Assembly: GCF_003264115.1 (NCBI RefSeq)
Contig: NZ_CP021912.1
Coordinates: 1,781,001-1,845,000, forward strand
Origin: Erythrobacter sp. KY5
GTDB taxonomy: Bacteria > Pseudomonadota > Alphaproteobacteria > Sphingomonadales > Sphingomonadaceae
Direction: 5' to 3'
Length of the DNA stretch: 64,000 nt
Of this stretch, positions 1 to 8,681 are shown piece by piece. Within the stretch, counting starts at the first letter, position 1. Each line of letters starts with the position of its first letter. Under the pieces are notes generated by a model. The model did no database searches. It was not told the DNA's origin and saw only the letters and a program-made list of their open reading frames with translations. The translations under genes and the position numbers were made by a program.

Positions 1-1850
1 TCGAACTCGTCCTTGCCGAGCTGGACCGGAGCATCTTTCAGCGACCAGTCGAAATACTCGGCGAACCGCTCACTGTCGGCGAACACCAACTCGCCCTGCA
101 CATGAGCCATAAGGGCCGGTACGACGAATTCTTCGCCCTTTTCGGCAGGCGAAGCTTTGTGGGCATGCTCGGCGTTGTACTTCGCAACATCCTCACGGAC
201 CCGGTTGGCGGCCGCTTGGGGAAGGGCAGCTGCAACCTGCTCGATTTCTTCGTCGCGGACGAAGCCAGTGACGACGATGGTTGCCTTGCCCTCTTCATCC
301 TTCGTGACGGCGATCTTGTCTGATGCCACCTCGCGGGCCTTCGAAAGCTCATCGTCGCTGGCCTCGACCTCGATCCGTACCGATGGCTTGGGCCTGCGTC
401 GCGGAGCCCACAGATCGTCGGGATCATCGCCGCCAAATTGCGGATCGGCTTCGATGTTCTCTTCCGCTTCGGATTCCTCGAAACCCATGTCGACCAAGCG
501 ATCGCGCAGCGCCGTAGCCGCGTCGGCAAAGCTCTTGCTCACGAGGTTAGCATAAGCCTTGTTGAGCTTCGGCGACTTGCGCCGCGTTGCGTAAGGCATA
601 CGCAGCACGCGGCCGAGCAACTGCTCGGCGTCAGTCGAGCTTTTGATGTTGGCGACTGAACAGAACACGTAGGCGAAGGAGCAGTCCCAGCCTTCCTTCA
701 ACGCCTCTTTGGTGATGACATATTCGATCAACGGATCGGCATTAGGATCGAACAGGTCGATTCCGTCGAGCTCCCGCTGTTCGCCGGTCGCGATGGCGAT
801 ACTGCTCTCATCGATCCGGTGCACGTCGATCAGGTGCTGTTTGAGCACCTCAACCGTGACTTCCTGGCCCTTGTCCTGCGCCTGGAACAGCACGATGGGG
901 CGGATGTACCCCTCGCGGTCCTTCTCCGCTTCCTCGGCCAGCTCTGCGCGTTTGGCTATGGCTGCCGTCACTGCGCCCTGCCATGTCTGGTGCTCGCCCA
1001 ACTGGACGGGCAGTTTGATCATCTGCTCGTTCTTGAGCTCGAGCGCGCTCACGGCGTGCAGGATGTTGCTCTTCTTCTGCGGCGTCGCGGTGAACTCGAT
1101 CACAGCGGCAGGGTTTACCCGCGACTGCATTTCGCGCGAAAGACCGGTCACCGCCTTGTGCGCCTCGTCCACGATCATGAGCGGGCGATGGAGGTGCATC
1201 AAATTGGCGAAGCTGTAGCGGATATCGGCGGGATCGCCGCCGACCTTCTTTGCAAGATCCTCTCCAAGCGGCTCCAGTCCCGGCGCGCGCTTGGGCACCT
1301 TGGTGAAGAACGGCTCCAGATCCTCCTGATGATCATAGACCTTGCGCCCATCTGTGTTGCTGACGCGCAGGTTCTGGATCGTGCCGACGAACACGCACAG
1401 GTGCCGCCCGATATCGTGCGGGCGCAGGCGCAGGAATTCGGACATATCGAAGACCCGCACCGGCTCGCCGAAATGCTCGGACAGCGCCTTGCGATAGGGA
1501 TGACGCGGGTTCTGCAGCGCTTCGGCGGTCTGCTTGCGGATCGTGGTCGACGGCACCAGCCAAAGCACCATCGGGAATTCCTGCCCGATATACTCCTCGG
1601 CAGCTGCAGCGATGGAATGCGCGGCGAGGATCGTCTTGCCGCCGCCGGTGGGCAGGCGCAGGCAGACATAGGGCAGCTCTTCATCGCCCAGCAGCGGTGT
1701 GTATCTGCCGCCATAGCCGCGCAGCCGCTTGGCCTGATCCGGCTCGGACGTGATCGCTTCATAGGCTGCCTTGGGGCCGCGCACCCGCGCATCGCGCAGG
1801 AAGCGGCGGAGCGTGCCCAGCGTTTCGCGCTGATAGGTCTTGAGCTGCAT
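1..1850 (-). CDS. res: Type III restriction enzyme, Res helicase/nuclease subunit (3' end outside window)
   Basis: Superfamily 2 helicase subunit of a type III restriction-modification system, which uses ATP to move on DNA and cuts together with Mod. About 616 residues are visible; the C-terminal part, where the nuclease domain lies in this family, runs off the window edge. Visible motifs are Walker A PTGGGKT near residue 70, the DEAH box in IVDEAHK near 227, the TATP motif III near 254 and a motif VI-like QLLGRVLRM near 408. The start ATG shares one base with the mod stop codon (TGATG), so translational coupling is likely. The correct frame is the minus frame opening at 1850; its reading has good helicase motifs throughout. 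The family is certain; whether the enzyme is intact cannot be seen here. Confidence 0.9.
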   Translation of the reverse strand, partial: MQLKTYQRETLGTLRRFLRDARVRGPKAAYEAITSEPDQAKRLRGYGGRYTPLLGDEELPYVCLRLPTGGGKTILAAHSIAAAAEEYIGQEFPMVLWLVPSTTIRKQTAEALQNPRHPYRKALSEHFGEPVRVFDMSEFLRLRPHDIGRHLCVFVGTIQNLRVSNTDGRKVYDHQEDLEPFFTKVPKRAPGLEPLGEDLAKKVGGDPADIRYSFANLMHLHRPLMIVDEAHKAVTGLSREMQSRVNPAAVIEFTATPQKKSNILHAVSALELKNEQMIKLPVQLGEHQTWQGAVTAAIAKRAELAEEAEKDREGYIRPIVLFQAQDKGQEVTVEVLKQHLIDVHRIDESSIAIATGEQRELDGIDLFDPNADPLIEYVITKEALKEGWDCSFAYVFCSVANIKSSTDAEQLLGRVLRMPYATRRKSPKLNKAYANLVSKSFADAATALRDRLVDMGFEESEAEENIEADPQFGGDDPDDLWAPRRRPKPSVRIEVEASDDELSKAREVASDKIAVTKDEEGKATIVVTGFVRDEEIEQVAAALPQAAANRVREDVAKYNAEHAHKASPAEKGEEFVVPALMAHVQGELVFADSERFAEYFDWSLKDAPVQLGKDEF

Positions 1851-3385
1851 CAGCGGGCCTTCACGTCATAGGGGGTCTGTTTGAAGGTGATGCCTTCGCG
1901 CTTCAGCGCGTCGGGACCGATCCGGCTTGCCTCGCCATAAACGATCAGCTGGCCCCCAAAGTCACCAGCTGCCTCCCGGATGATGCCGAGCGTCGTGCGG
2001 GTCAGGACGTTACCCCCTGCCACGCTCTTGTCGCCAAGGATGCCGTTGTAGAGCAGCGCGATGCCAGTGCCGTCATGCGCGCCGAGGAACGGTGTCGTCG
2101 CATGGCCATCCATCGGGGTGCCAGTTTCGGCGAACCAGATATGCGCGGCGAGCGGTGCGAACTTGATGCCCGGAGCGATGGTGCCGTCGGGGGCGAATAC
2201 CTCGCCACCAAGGCGGTAGAACGCGAAGCCACCACCGCCTTTCCACTCGACCGCTTCGCTGATCCCGCCCTGTTCGCCTTCGATGACCTTCTTGAGACGA
2301 GGGACGCAGTGGGTGTGAGCATGATCACCCATCTCGACGCCAATCCAGCGACGGCCCATTTTGTGCGCGACGGCGGCAGTTGTGCCAGATCCGAGGAATG
2401 AGTCGAGGACGACATCGCCAGGGTTGGTGGCAACATGGATAAATCTCTCCATTAACCCCTCAGGCTTCGGTGTATCGAAAGAGTCGAGATTTGGCAGCAA
2501 TTTGCGGAGATGATCGCGCTTCGCGCTTTGATTTGTCCCGACATCATCGGCAGTCAGCCAGGTTCTGGGAGCGACCCCATCACGTACCTTGTCGAGGTAG
2601 CGCTTGATCAGGGGAAGGCGGTTCCCATCCTTGCCAAAGTAGGCGCGCCCTTCCTTCCTTGCCTTCTCGAATGTCTCCTTCGAAAAGGCCCAGTATCGCC
2701 CCTGCTTGGGTCGAACGACTCTTCCGGATGGCAGCGTAATTGGAAACCGCTGCTTCTCTGTGCCACTCTTCGCGGTCCCATCGTCACCTTGGCGCCAAGG
2801 CCCCCGCGGGTCATTGTCCGGATTCTTGAAGCGGCCTGATTGTGTTTCAGTCCGAGGTAAGAGATTACGCTTCTTGTCCCAAATTTCTCGATTTAGTGCG
2901 AAGCAATGGATATAATCGTGGGAAACAGAGACAGCAGCATCGCCTCGCCCACCGGCATCGCGCTCCCACACAAACGACGCAACAAAATTCTCGCGCCCAA
3001 ATACCTCGTCCATGATCACTTTGAGGTAGTGACCCTCATTGTCGTCGATTGACACCCAAATGCTGCCATCCTCGGCAAGCAGCTCCCGCAACATTTCGAG
3101 CCTGGGCCACATCATCGCCAGCCAGCGGCTGTGCTCCAGATTGTCGTCATAGTGTTCAAACGCCGAACGCGTGTTGTAGGGCGGATCGATATAGATGCAT
3201 TTCACCTGCCCGCGATAATAGGGCAGCAGCGCCTTCAACGCTTCCAGGTTGTCGCCCTGGATCAACATATTGCCGCTATCAGGATCGCCGTGGGACAGCG
3301 CATCGTCCCGCTCGAGCAGGCGATACGGAACGCTGTCCGCCGCCTTCACATCCTGCTCGCGCGTAAGCCACGACAATATCGGCAT
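1850..3385 (-). CDS. mod: Type III DNA adenine methyltransferase (Mod)
   Basis: Site-specific DNA N6-adenine methyltransferase of the beta class, 511 residues. The catalytic motif IV DPPYNT is at residues 67-72 and the SAM-binding motif I (DSFLGSGTT) comes later, near residue 330, which is the order for beta-class and type III Mod enzymes. It methylates the target site and provides sequence specificity for the Mod/Res complex. I chose the ATG at 3385 because GGGGAA stands 7 bases upstream and the protein then begins at MPILSW; an upstream in-frame start at 3415 would add ten unlikely residues. No simple repeat of the kind that drives phase variation of mod genes is visible. The specificity cannot be read from sequence. 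Confidence 0.93.
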   Translation of the reverse strand: MPILSWLTREQDVKAADSVPYRLLERDDALSHGDPDSGNMLIQGDNLEALKALLPYYRGQVKCIYIDPPYNTRSAFEHYDDNLEHSRWLAMMWPRLEMLRELLAEDGSIWVSIDDNEGHYLKVIMDEVFGRENFVASFVWERDAGGRGDAAVSVSHDYIHCFALNREIWDKKRNLLPRTETQSGRFKNPDNDPRGPWRQGDDGTAKSGTEKQRFPITLPSGRVVRPKQGRYWAFSKETFEKARKEGRAYFGKDGNRLPLIKRYLDKVRDGVAPRTWLTADDVGTNQSAKRDHLRKLLPNLDSFDTPKPEGLMERFIHVATNPGDVVLDSFLGSGTTAAVAHKMGRRWIGVEMGDHAHTHCVPRLKKVIEGEQGGISEAVEWKGGGGFAFYRLGGEVFAPDGTIAPGIKFAPLAAHIWFAETGTPMDGHATTPFLGAHDGTGIALLYNGILGDKSVAGGNVLTRTTLGIIREAAGDFGGQLIVYGEASRIGPDALKREGITFKQTPYDVKAR

Positions 3386-3688
3386 GAATTCCCCGTTGAT
3401 CCAGATTCTGCACAATCACTAGCGAAGCCATGCTTGGGGAACAATCGCCGAACGCCAATCGAGCGGGGATGACAAATCAGCGTGCCGGTGCAATAGCTTG
3501 GACATAGCCGCAGAAATGGCGGCCCGGAGCGTAGTATCTCCGCTGAACGACTGAGGCTTGGTCAGTGCAACTGGCCGGGTCGCTGTCGTGCATGTCCAGG
3601 GCCCTGCCTAAAGACGGCAGCGCGTTCGGACTCAGTCTCGGATGTTACTACGGCCCGGCTTGAAAGCTGGTCAGGGAGTAACGACGAC
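3386..3688. other. Intergenic region between mod and a divergent hypothetical pair
   Basis: Holds the divergent promoters for the mod-res operon (leftward) and the pair starting at 3689 (rightward), by orientation only. An AGGGAG ribosome site stands just before the 3689 start. I see no convincing promoter, palindrome, RNA gene or coding frame in the rest. Confidence 0.4.
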
Positions 3689-3961
3689 ATGCGGATCAAG
3701 ATGAGCGGCCAGTACCGCCCGCATGAATTTCAGGACGCGGTCGACTGCATCGTGCAGGCTCTGGTCGCGAACGGCATGAACGAGATTCGCAGTGCCAACC
3801 TGTATATCAACGCCTTTCACAACGATCGCCAACTTGAGTTCGCCGATCAGGAAACCGGCGCGCCTTTCAAGCTTCTGAAGTTCGAAGGCAGAGATCAGCG
3901 GCAGTTCAAGACATTCTCTCCGCGGGTGCAGCCCATCGCGGATGAAGGAGACGCCCAATGA
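3689..3961 (+). CDS. Small hypothetical protein (90 aa)
   Basis: I do not recognise this protein. It is a soluble 90-residue polypeptide with mixed charge and no signal peptide or membrane segment. The phrases ANLYINAF and FKLLKFEGRDQRQFK suggest an alpha/beta fold rich in lysine and arginine. Its start has AGGGAG about ten bases upstream. Its stop overlaps the start of the next gene by the ATGA arrangement, so the two are probably co-translated. It lies between a type III restriction-modification operon and an IS element, so it belongs to the accessory part of the window. A link to defence is possible from position alone and is not supported by any motif. Confidence 0.6.
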   Translation: MRIKMSGQYRPHEFQDAVDCIVQALVANGMNEIRSANLYINAFHNDRQLEFADQETGAPFKLLKFEGRDQRQFKTFSPRVQPIADEGDAQ

Positions 3962-4422
3962 GGGGGGCTTTCGCCATTGGCTCGGTGGTTCTCGTCGCGG
4001 CATGCGGCCCTACCGACAGCGACTATGAGGCCGCTATCGAACGGCGGTGGCCTGTCGAGCAGCAAGCGCAGTTGGAACGGGCTGCATTCCTTCAGCGTCA
4101 TGCAGAAAGTTTCGAGCGGAGTGCAGAGCGATCGGCAGGCATTGCTCGTCGCTTGGGGACGGATAATGAGTTGGCTGATGGTGCGCGCGAAACAGCGCAG
4201 AATGCGCGCTTTGAGCAGGAAGAGGCAGAGTATATTGCGGGTTCAAAGTTCATTTCAGCTCGCGACATAAGCTGCGCACCCGCATCGCCAATGCCAGGCG
4301 AAAACTGCGAAGCGACGGTCACAATCGAAGGTAGCGACGGCGAACGCCACGACATGCCAGGAGCTTGGCGCTTTGACCAACTCGACGGCCGGATTGAGGT
4401 GGTCGGGACGATGGAAAGGTAG
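3958..4422 (+). CDS. Putative lipoprotein, helical (154 aa)
   Basis: A small exported lipoprotein of unknown function. The N-terminus has a short hydrophobic segment ending in a lipobox-like LVAAC, so Cys16 would be lipidated. Residues 25-95 are rich in Glu, Arg, Ala and Gln and should form a long helix or coiled coil. The C-terminal part has two cysteines (SCAPASPMPGENCEA) and beta-like sequence ending in a TIEGSDGERH hairpin and a DGRIEVVGTMER tail. The ATG overlaps the previous stop by ATGA. No family was recognised. Location in the periplasm or in a membrane leaflet is inferred from the lipobox. Confidence 0.65.
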   Translation: MRGAFAIGSVVLVAACGPTDSDYEAAIERRWPVEQQAQLERAAFLQRHAESFERSAERSAGIARRLGTDNELADGARETAQNARFEQEEAEYIAGSKFISARDISCAPASPMPGENCEATVTIEGSDGERHDMPGAWRFDQLDGRIEVVGTMER

Positions 4423-4434
4423 TCCTGTTCTGGA

Positions 4435-5199
4435 CTACCCTTTGAAACCCCTCGCACCGATATCCCGCCACTTCACGACGGTGCCTTCTTCTTCCTTACG
4501 AAGCTCTTCAACCCTTGGCAGCTCTCTTCGCCAAGACCTGAAACGATGCTTGACCAAATTGCCCTTTGGGCGTTCGCGGACCCAGGCAATTTCGTCGATG
4601 GCGTCGAACAGCTCTTCCTGACAAGGGATTGACCCGTGAAAGATGAAATCAGGGATCATCTCTCGATAGAATTCGCATATCCTGTTCCGACGGTCCTCAT
4701 CGATGAGAAACTCTGCTTCGCCGATCATCAGAATGATTGCCTGAAGTGTGTCAAACGTCGGAAAACCTCTCAGCTGATCGAACTTCTTCGTAAGTGTCCA
4801 ATCGTCTTCGTTTTGTGATCTGGCCCTGCCAAAGCCTCCTCCGATCACGATGGTGCTCGTTTCTACGCTGAGTTTTTTGATCGCTTCGAGAAACTGCGAT
4901 CGCTTGATGCTCTCGCCTTTCAAAACGCGCCAGATCGGGCTGGTCCGAACTTCGCGGGCTCTTGGATATAGCTTTTCGACTTTTGCGGGAAAGCCGCGAG
5001 GTTTTGAGAAGTCTGGAACCCGTTCGCCTTTGGCATAGCGGTAGCACTTCCGTTCCTGATCGGGATCGCGGAGGATCTTGTGAGCGAAAGCGTAGGGGCT
5101 GCATTCCGCGTCCGACAGAGCTGTGTGGAACCATACCATGCCCAGAATGGAGTATTTCTTGGGGCGACCGGGGCCTCTCGCGCGTGGGTCGGGCAACAT
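4435..5199 (-). CDS. Hypothetical protein with AT-hook-like N-terminus (254 aa)
   Basis: I do not recognise the family. Residues 8-15 read RGPGRPKK, which is a good match to the AT-hook minor-groove binding motif (core GRP flanked by basic residues). The rest is soluble, rich in charged residues, with many aromatic residues and no membrane segment or signal peptide. The middle holds KRSQFLEAIKKL and FDTLQAIILMIG, probably helices. It stands alone, convergent to the lipoprotein gene and divergent from the small gene at 5338. Its base composition looks lower in G+C than the metabolic genes to the right, which fits acquired DNA. A DNA-binding role is inferred only from the AT-hook-like motif. 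Confidence 0.6.
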   Translation of the reverse strand: MLPDPRARGPGRPKKYSILGMVWFHTALSDAECSPYAFAHKILRDPDQERKCYRYAKGERVPDFSKPRGFPAKVEKLYPRAREVRTSPIWRVLKGESIKRSQFLEAIKKLSVETSTIVIGGGFGRARSQNEDDWTLTKKFDQLRGFPTFDTLQAIILMIGEAEFLIDEDRRNRICEFYREMIPDFIFHGSIPCQEELFDAIDEIAWVRERPKGNLVKHRFRSWRRELPRVEELRKEEEGTVVKWRDIGARGFKG

Positions 5200-5337
5200 T
5201 GATCTGCGTCAGCTTTACTGTCCAGAAAAGGCGTCTTTTCGGGCAGTAGTGCTAGTCTGTCAGATGTGCCAGCAGTTTGAGAATCGTACTGCGAGCAACA
5301 TGGCATTACTGGCCGCAACAAGTCTGAGGGATCGAGA

Positions 5338-5568
5338 ATGGAACCGAGCAGCGCACAGCAGCTCATCAGAGATCACGGCCCACTTTTGAGCGGAGAAGAT
5401 CTTTGGAGAACTCTGGGCTTCCGCAACGCGAACGCGTTTCGGCAAGCAAAACTTCGTGGTCAGCTAGGAGTAAAGGTGTTCCAGGTCGAACACCGGCGCG
5501 GAACCTACGCCTTCACCAAAGACGTGGCCGAATGGCTTACCAAGCTAGAAAAGGAGACGAGAGCATGA
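5338..5568 (+). CDS. Small DNA-binding-like protein (76 aa)
   Basis: A 76-residue protein that I cannot name with certainty. The run SGEDLWRTLGFRNANAFRQA followed by a beta-hairpin-like FQVEHRRGTYAF resembles the winged helix-turn-helix of excisionase or phage regulators: a helix pair with a selector-like LGF step, then a wing. A GGGATCGAGA sequence just before the ATG is a weak ribosome site. It is divergent from the AT-hook gene and lies directly before an IS21-family element, so it may belong to an older mobile element rather than the IS itself. It has no catalytic motif. Confidence 0.55.
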   Translation: MEPSSAQQLIRDHGPLLSGEDLWRTLGFRNANAFRQAKLRGQLGVKVFQVEHRRGTYAFTKDVAEWLTKLEKETRA

Positions 5569-5601
5569 GGTAACCCCAAGCGATATTCTCGGGAAAAGCA
5601 A

Positions 5602-5625
5602 AGGCCCCACCGCGATGGTGAGGCC
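5602..5625 (+). terminator. Hairpin downstream of the small HTH gene
   Basis: AGGCC-c-CACC pairs with GGTG-a-GGCCT around a 5-base loop, with one internal mismatch. It lies 34 bases after the stop of the gene ending at 5568. No T-run follows, so it may be only a weak terminator. Confidence 0.45.
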
Positions 5626-5740
5626 TCTGTGCGATTGATCGCGTAGCAACGTCAATTTGCTCCCAAAATTTCGAAAATGCAACCTCCGAGTTCGGAGAAA
5701 GATTCTGCGCGCCGACAGCCGGCGCAACGGGAGACAAAAA

Positions 5741-7249
5741 ATGCACCCATATCGTGCAATGCTTTATCAAGTCCTTGAAGGTCGTCTATCGGCCAATGCA
5801 ATCGCCGCCCAACGCAACATGTCCCACCATACCGTCCGACGGGCGATGGCGATCATCGATAAAAAATCGATCAACCGCGGGATGATCGAAAGTTGGGATG
5901 ATCATCAATTGATGCAGGAGTTCGGCTCCACACGAAGTGCTCATCTTTTCTTCGAAGAACCTGACTGGGACGCTGAAGTGGCATATTTGCGACAAGGTTT
6001 CAGCCGTATCGAGGCGCACAATCGCTACGTCGAAAACGCCGAACCTGGCCGGGCAATGACGTACCGAACCTACTGCAAACGAATCAAAGATCATATTGCG
6101 ACGCTCGACCCCGTGATGAGTCTCGATCATCCGCCTGCGTATGCGATGCAGACTGACTTTGCTGGTTATGAACCTCAGGCTTGAGATCTCGAGCCTGCCA
6201 ACATCGTCAAATTCCAACTTTTCGTTGCCACATTACCTTTCTCGCGGCTGATCCACGCATCAATTACGCGGTCGCAGAAGGTCCGCGAGCATATTGTCGC
6301 CAACGTCGATGCGATTGAGTATTTTGGTGGCACAACGATCGTCATCACGCCGGACAATTTGAAATCTGCGATCGTCTCTCGCCCTCGATTCGGCCCGCCC
6401 CGGGTGCAGGTGGATTACCAAGCTTTTGCCGACCATTACGGTATGGGAGTTGTTCCGGCTCGCGTTAGGAAAGCGCAAGATAAATCTGCGGTCGAAAATT
6501 CTGTGAAGCTGATACAACGCAGCCTACGCCTCAGGTTTGTAAACCGACCTTTGTCTTCTCTTCCCGAACTTAGGCAAGCGCTCACCGAGATTGTCGAAAA
6601 TTGGAATTCGCGCATTCTACGGCGGGCTAATGGCCACAGTCGCCGTTCGCTCTTCGAGGCCGAAGAGAAATCCCATCTGCGACCACTACCTGCAGACCGT
6701 TTTGTGCCTGCCGAAATGAGGGGCGAAGCACTAGTTGGTCGAGATTATCATGTGAACTGGAAGGGCTGCTACTATTCGGTTCCTCATCAGCACATCGGTA
6801 GAAAAGTCTCGCTGCGGGCAAGCGAAAAGACGGTTGAGATATCTTTGAACGGCCGTGAAGTCGCGGTGCACCCAAGGTTGTACCAAGTTGGCAAGCGCCA
6901 CACGGACCCTCAACACAGGCCGATCGCTCATGCAGCGCGGGCTGAGGCCGATCTCGAGAAATGGGCACAATCCTACGATATTGCCGTCCGCCAACTTGCC
7001 GCTGTCGAAATGGCAAAAGACGTGACCTCGCAGCAACGATCCCGACGCACCGCTTGGATCAAGGACCTGCCGCGCATCCATTCCCGGGGAAGGTTTGAGC
7101 TGGCGTGTGTCAGAGCCGTCTGTTCCAATGATCTGCGTTTTGAACACGTTCAGAACGTACTTGAACGCGGGATCGAGTCCTCTCCGATCGGATCCCGGAC
7201 CTCCGGCAAATTCTCTCCAGACAAGAACGTCAGGGGTAATGATTACTAG
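5741..7249 (+). pseudogene. istA: IS21-family transposase IstA, interrupted by one in-frame TGA
   Basis: DDE transposase. Reading from ATG 5741 gives an N-terminal helix-turn-helix (NAIAAQRNMSHHTVRRAM), then QTDFAG with the first catalytic Asp. A TGA follows at 6182-6184. After it the same frame stays open to 7249 with the second Asp in ITPDNLKS and the Glu in KSAVENSVKLIQ, so the whole catalytic triad survives on either side of one nonsense codon. The C-terminal part has the beta-rich NWKGCYYSVPHQHIG module usual in IstA. A single change such as CGA or TGG to TGA explains the break. Without readthrough only the first 147 residues would be made. IstB begins 20 bases after its end. Confidence 0.85.
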
Positions 7250-7269
7250 AGCGGACAGGGAGATGCGGC

Positions 7270-7998
7270 ATGAGCTTGGAATCAGTCCGCCAGTCGCTTC
7301 GTGAACTGCGCCTCGACGGCATGTATGCAGCTCTCGATCAGCAAAGCACCTCGACGGCCTATGCGGAGATGGCGTTTGTCGATCGGCTCGAGCATCTTGC
7401 GATTAGTGAGAAGCTCGAGAGGCAAACGCGAACCCGCCAAAGGCTCTTTCGCCAAGCGAAATTCAAGCACAAGTCTGCCGACCCGGCAGACATCCAGTTT
7501 GGTGGTGAGAGGGCGCTCGACAAATCACAGATTGCAGAATTGCTCATGTGTGACTGGTTCGAGCATACCGACAACCTGTTGATTTCGGGAGCGACCGGGA
7601 CCGGGAAAACTTGGCTGGCATGTTGTTTTGGCGTGGCGGCGGTCAACAAAGGACTGTCGGTAAAGTACTTCCGAACAAACCCTCTGCTCGAAGAGATGCG
7701 TTTGTCCCATCACGATGGTTCAATCGCGAAACTCCGAGCGTCGCTAGTCAGGGTGTCGCTGTTGATCTTGGATGATTTTGGTATCGCACCCATCAATGAA
7801 GATGCGAAAGAAGATCTGCTTGAGCTCTTGGATGGCAGAAGCGACAACGGATCGACCTTGATTGTTGGTCAGCTCGATCCTTCCGAATGGCACAACTACC
7901 TAGATTCTCCGCACTTGGCGGATGCTATCGTAGACCGACTGACGCAGAGATCGCACAAGCTGGCGCTTCGAGGGCCATCCCTGCGAGCACGTCGGTAA
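7270..7998 (+). CDS. istB: IS21-family helper ATPase IstB
   Basis: AAA+ ATPase related to DnaC that assists IstA in target choice and transposition. The Walker A motif is GATGTGKT near residues 107-114, and Walker B is LLILDDFG near 167-174. The usual later motifs are recognisable as GQLDPSEWH and DAIVDRLTQRSHKL. At 242 residues it is of normal length and appears intact. The ATG at 7270 follows GGGAGATG about 8 bases upstream. Because istA is broken, the protein is probably without a partner unless another copy of the element supplies IstA. Confidence 0.92.
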   Translation: MSLESVRQSLRELRLDGMYAALDQQSTSTAYAEMAFVDRLEHLAISEKLERQTRTRQRLFRQAKFKHKSADPADIQFGGERALDKSQIAELLMCDWFEHTDNLLISGATGTGKTWLACCFGVAAVNKGLSVKYFRTNPLLEEMRLSHHDGSIAKLRASLVRVSLLILDDFGIAPINEDAKEDLLELLDGRSDNGSTLIVGQLDPSEWHNYLDSPHLADAIVDRLTQRSHKLALRGPSLRARR

Positions 7999-8008
7999 TT
8001 GAAATTTT

Positions 8009-8032
8009 GGCGGACTCAACTTCGGGTCCGCC
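8009..8032 (+). terminator. Hairpin with T-rich tail after istB
   Basis: GGCGGAC at 8009-8015 pairs with GTCCGCC at 8026-8032 around a 10-base loop, followed by ATTATTTT. It fits an intrinsic terminator for istB and may also be part of the right IS end. Confidence 0.6.
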
Positions 8033-8144
8033 ATTATTTTCGCTCTAGACTCGTGCTGGCACAGGGCTCCAATGCCGGCACGGCGCTAAGATGCATTTGC
8101 CAGGCAGGTCGTCATGCAGCGACGAGTCTAATTGGAGGCCACCT

Positions 8145-8264
8145 CTAGCTTCGCCGACTAAACTGGCTCATTCGGTGTTGTTGACGTCTGGAGCCATGAC
8201 CGCCGCACTTAACCGACTGCAGAAAAAAGGGCTCATACGACGTATCCGCTCTGGCGAAGATAGG
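8145..8264 (+). pseudogene. Remnant of a MarR-family regulator
   Basis: About 40 residues match the recognition helix and wing of MarR proteins: LLTSGAMTAALNRLQKKGL followed by IRR..SGEDRR. In the family this stretch is the DNA-binding winged helix. There is no intact start, dimerisation domain or C-terminus. The fragment is preceded by unrelated sequence and cut off at about 8265, where an SDR fragment on the other strand begins. It is a dead piece left by rearrangement. Confidence 0.7.
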
Positions 8265-8268
8265 CGCC

Positions 8269-8384
8269 CTATGCGCTGTACCCTCCATCGACTGCGATGA
8301 TCTGACCATTCATGTAGCTTGACTCATCGCTTGCCAAGAAAGCGGCGAGCGCGGCGACCTCTCCCGGCTGTCCCATACGAGACG
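8269..8384 (-). pseudogene. C-terminal remnant of a short-chain dehydrogenase (SDR)
   Basis: On the minus strand about 36 residues match the extreme C-terminus of FabG-like SDR enzymes: MGQPGEVAALAAFLASDE, then NGQIIAVDGGYSA and a TAG stop. The catalytic and NAD-binding regions are absent. It abuts the MarR remnant on the left and a TonB-receptor remnant on the right, both in the other orientation. Confidence 0.75.
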
Positions 8385-8387
8385 TTG

Positions 8388-8565
8388 ATGATCCTACGTG
8401 ATGGCGTTCCGATAAGCCGCGCAGCGGGCAATACCGAGTTCCAGGAAGTCGATCCCCTGACCATTCGCTATATCGAGGTTTTCAAGGGTGCTAACGGCCT
8501 TCGCTACGGCTCGACGCAGCTCGGCGGTGCGGTGAACGTGGTAAACCGACTGTCCGGTTTTCAGC
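8388..8565 (+). pseudogene. Plug-domain remnant of a TonB-dependent receptor
   Basis: The stretch reading LRDGVPISRAAGNTEFQEVD, then IEVFKGANGLRYGS and LGGAVNVV is the plug-domain core of a TonB-dependent receptor. Both the signal peptide side and the whole barrel are missing. After about 8565 the frame continues into unrelated sequence. The receptor is different from the intact one at 10024-12225, which has IEVVKGP-type wording (VEIVKGPAGAEFG) at this place. Confidence 0.75.
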
Positions 8566-8681
8566 TACGCTCCCTTGAAAGCCGTCTTTTTCCAGGTCAG
8601 GTGATTTTCGCTCATTTTAGCATCTATTCTGCTGGGATGAGTTTTGATGCAGTTGCAGACCGATCATCAGGCTCATGCTCA

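Larger units (their letters stand above)
5663..8032 (+). mobile_element. IS21-family insertion sequence (istA disrupted, istB intact)
   Basis: A two-gene transposon with istA followed by istB, the layout of the IS21 family. The inner ends share an inverted 10-mer, CCAAAATTTC at 5663-5672 and its complement at 8001-8010. The right side adds a hairpin, GGCGGAC/GTCCGCC, at 8009-8032. IS21 ends are normally tens of bases long with terminal TG/CA and several internal repeats, so the true outer limits may lie up to about 100 bases further out. I did not find a target-site duplication by eye. Gene remnants directly to the right (8145-8565) show that this locus has been rearranged. Confidence 0.8.

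Noticed and set aside
1850..3385. Phase-variation repeat tract in mod
   Set aside because: I looked for tandem tetra- or pentanucleotides and homopolymers in and before the gene and found none.
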